From JBBQUN01 sp038212405 (GTDB taxonomy: Bacteria; Actinomycetota; Acidimicrobiia; Acidimicrobiales; SZUA-35): 5,298 nucleotides of DNA. This document shows, piece after piece, positions 5,157-5,298 of this stretch (positions are counted from its first letter, which is position 1; each line of letters begins with the position of its first letter). The notes below the pieces were generated by a model. It was not told the origin of the DNA. It searched no databases and was given only the letters and a program-made list of their open reading frames with translations. A program made the translations under genes and the position numbers. The stretch lies in assembly GCA_038212405.1 (NCBI GenBank), contig JBBQUN010000310.1, positions 1 through 5,298 of the forward strand, read 5' to 3'.

Positions 5157-5298
5157 AACCGGTCGCATTGACCCGGTTGTTCGGCGAACCAACCCGGTTC
5201 GCCGAACAACATTGGGGTCGGGCCCCGTTGTACGTCGACGACACGACCGACCTGTTCGATGACATCCTGTCGATCGAAAGCCTCGAAGCGTGGCTGAT
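5144..5298 (+). CDS. Cupin-4/JmjC-like oxygenase, N-terminus (partial, 3' end outside window)
   Basis: The frame stays open from a GTG at 5144 to the window end and encodes 51 residues. The stretch LFGEPTRFAEQHWGRAPLYV (11-30) followed by LFDDILSIESLEAWL (36-50) matches the N-terminal pattern of cupin-4/JmjC-like proteins: Phe...His/Tyr-Trp-Gly-Arg/Lys-x-Pro-Leu, then 'sleulse-leu'. This is the family of Fe(II)/2-oxoglutarate ribosomal oxygenases such as E. coli YcfD, an arginine hydroxylase of ribosomal protein L16. The metal-binding HxD...H residues would lie beyond the window, so activity cannot be judged. No Shine-Dalgarno sequence precedes the GTG, which lies inside a small hairpin, and translation probably depends on the acidic peptide gene ending 3 bases upstream. 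A TTG at 5168 is a less likely start. A 15-bp hairpin lies in codons 11-23. Confidence 0.75.
   Translation, partial: MSTPEPVALTRLFGEPTRFAEQHWGRAPLYVDDTTDLFDDILSIESLEAWL
5176..5210 (+). repeat. Perfect 15-bp inverted repeat, 5-base loop, in the first codons of the cupin gene
   Basis: The 5' arm GTTGTTCGGCGAACC (5176-5190) is the exact reverse complement of 5196-5210, with loop AACCC (5191-5195). The hairpin begins 32 bases after the proposed GTG start and encodes part of LFGEPTRFAEQ. No T-run follows the 3' arm (ATTGGGGTCGGG), so a standard intrinsic terminator is unlikely. It may slow or tune expression of the oxygenase relative to the peptide gene. Confidence 0.9.

Larger units (their letters stand above)
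1..5298 (+). other. Single polycistronic unit (glycan-modification operon running into peptide plus oxygenase genes)
   Basis: All nine genes read the same way. Junctions: 8-base overlap (63-70), ATGA (770-773), GTGA (1474-1477), a 2-base gap (2389-2390), ATGA (2981-2984), 10-base overlap (4045-4054), 10-base gap (4963-4972) and 3-base gap (5141-5143). There is no room for internal promoters outside coding sequence, and no T-tract terminator is seen. The operon starts and ends beyond the window. Confidence 0.8.

Noticed and set aside
5176..5215. Intrinsic terminator after the acidic peptide gene
   Set aside because: The hairpin is followed by ATTGGGG rather than a T-run. It also lies within a frame that matches the cupin-4 N-terminal pattern on both sides.

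Overview
The window is GC-rich, has no intergenic spacers to speak of, and all supported genes lie on the + strand. Codon use (many GTC/CTC/GAC/CGA codons, GTG starts) and the gene content suggest a high-GC actinobacterium. My impression is a member of the Acidimicrobiia (Ilumatobacter-like), but this is inferred from style and not proven by any marker gene.

Layout: (1) the C-terminal tail of a probable glycosyltransferase (1-70); (2) a PIG-L/LmbE-type zinc deacetylase (63-773); (3) a family 2 glycosyltransferase (770-1477); (4) a short acyl-CoA dehydrogenase-like protein (1474-2388); (5) a NodS-like SAM-dependent methyltransferase (2391-2984); (6) a GT-B glycosyltransferase with MurG-like features (2981-4054); (7) a second GT2-type glycosyltransferase with a galactosyltransferase-like C-terminal region (4045-4962); (8) a 55-residue, very acidic peptide made mostly of two 21-residue tandem repeats (4973-5140); (9) the N-terminus of a cupin-4/JmjC-like oxygenase (5144 to the window end). 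Most neighbours overlap by 4-10 bases (ATGA or GTGA junctions), and the largest gap is 10 bases. The whole window therefore reads as one translationally coupled transcription unit. No promoter or convincing terminator is visible inside it.

How the genes may work together: the deacetylase, GT2, acyl-CoA dehydrogenase-like protein and NodS-like methyltransferase form a set that I recall seeing together in other bacteria as an uncharacterised cluster. Their chemistry (sugar transfer, N-deacetylation, methylation, an acyl-type flavoenzyme) formally resembles Nod-factor tailoring. Here the set is extended by two or three more glycosyltransferases. It is followed without a break by a repeat peptide with a strong ribosome binding site and by a cupin-4-type enzyme, a family that includes protein hydroxylases. 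The most interesting reading is that the acidic repeat peptide is a substrate or scaffold that the oxygenase, and perhaps the sugar enzymes, modify. This is a hypothesis.

At the DNA level there are two striking perfect inverted repeats with 5-base loops: a 17-bp stem inside the acyl-CoA dehydrogenase-like gene (2089-2127) and a 15-bp stem in the first codons of the cupin gene (5176-5210). A smaller hairpin contains the cupin GTG start codon.
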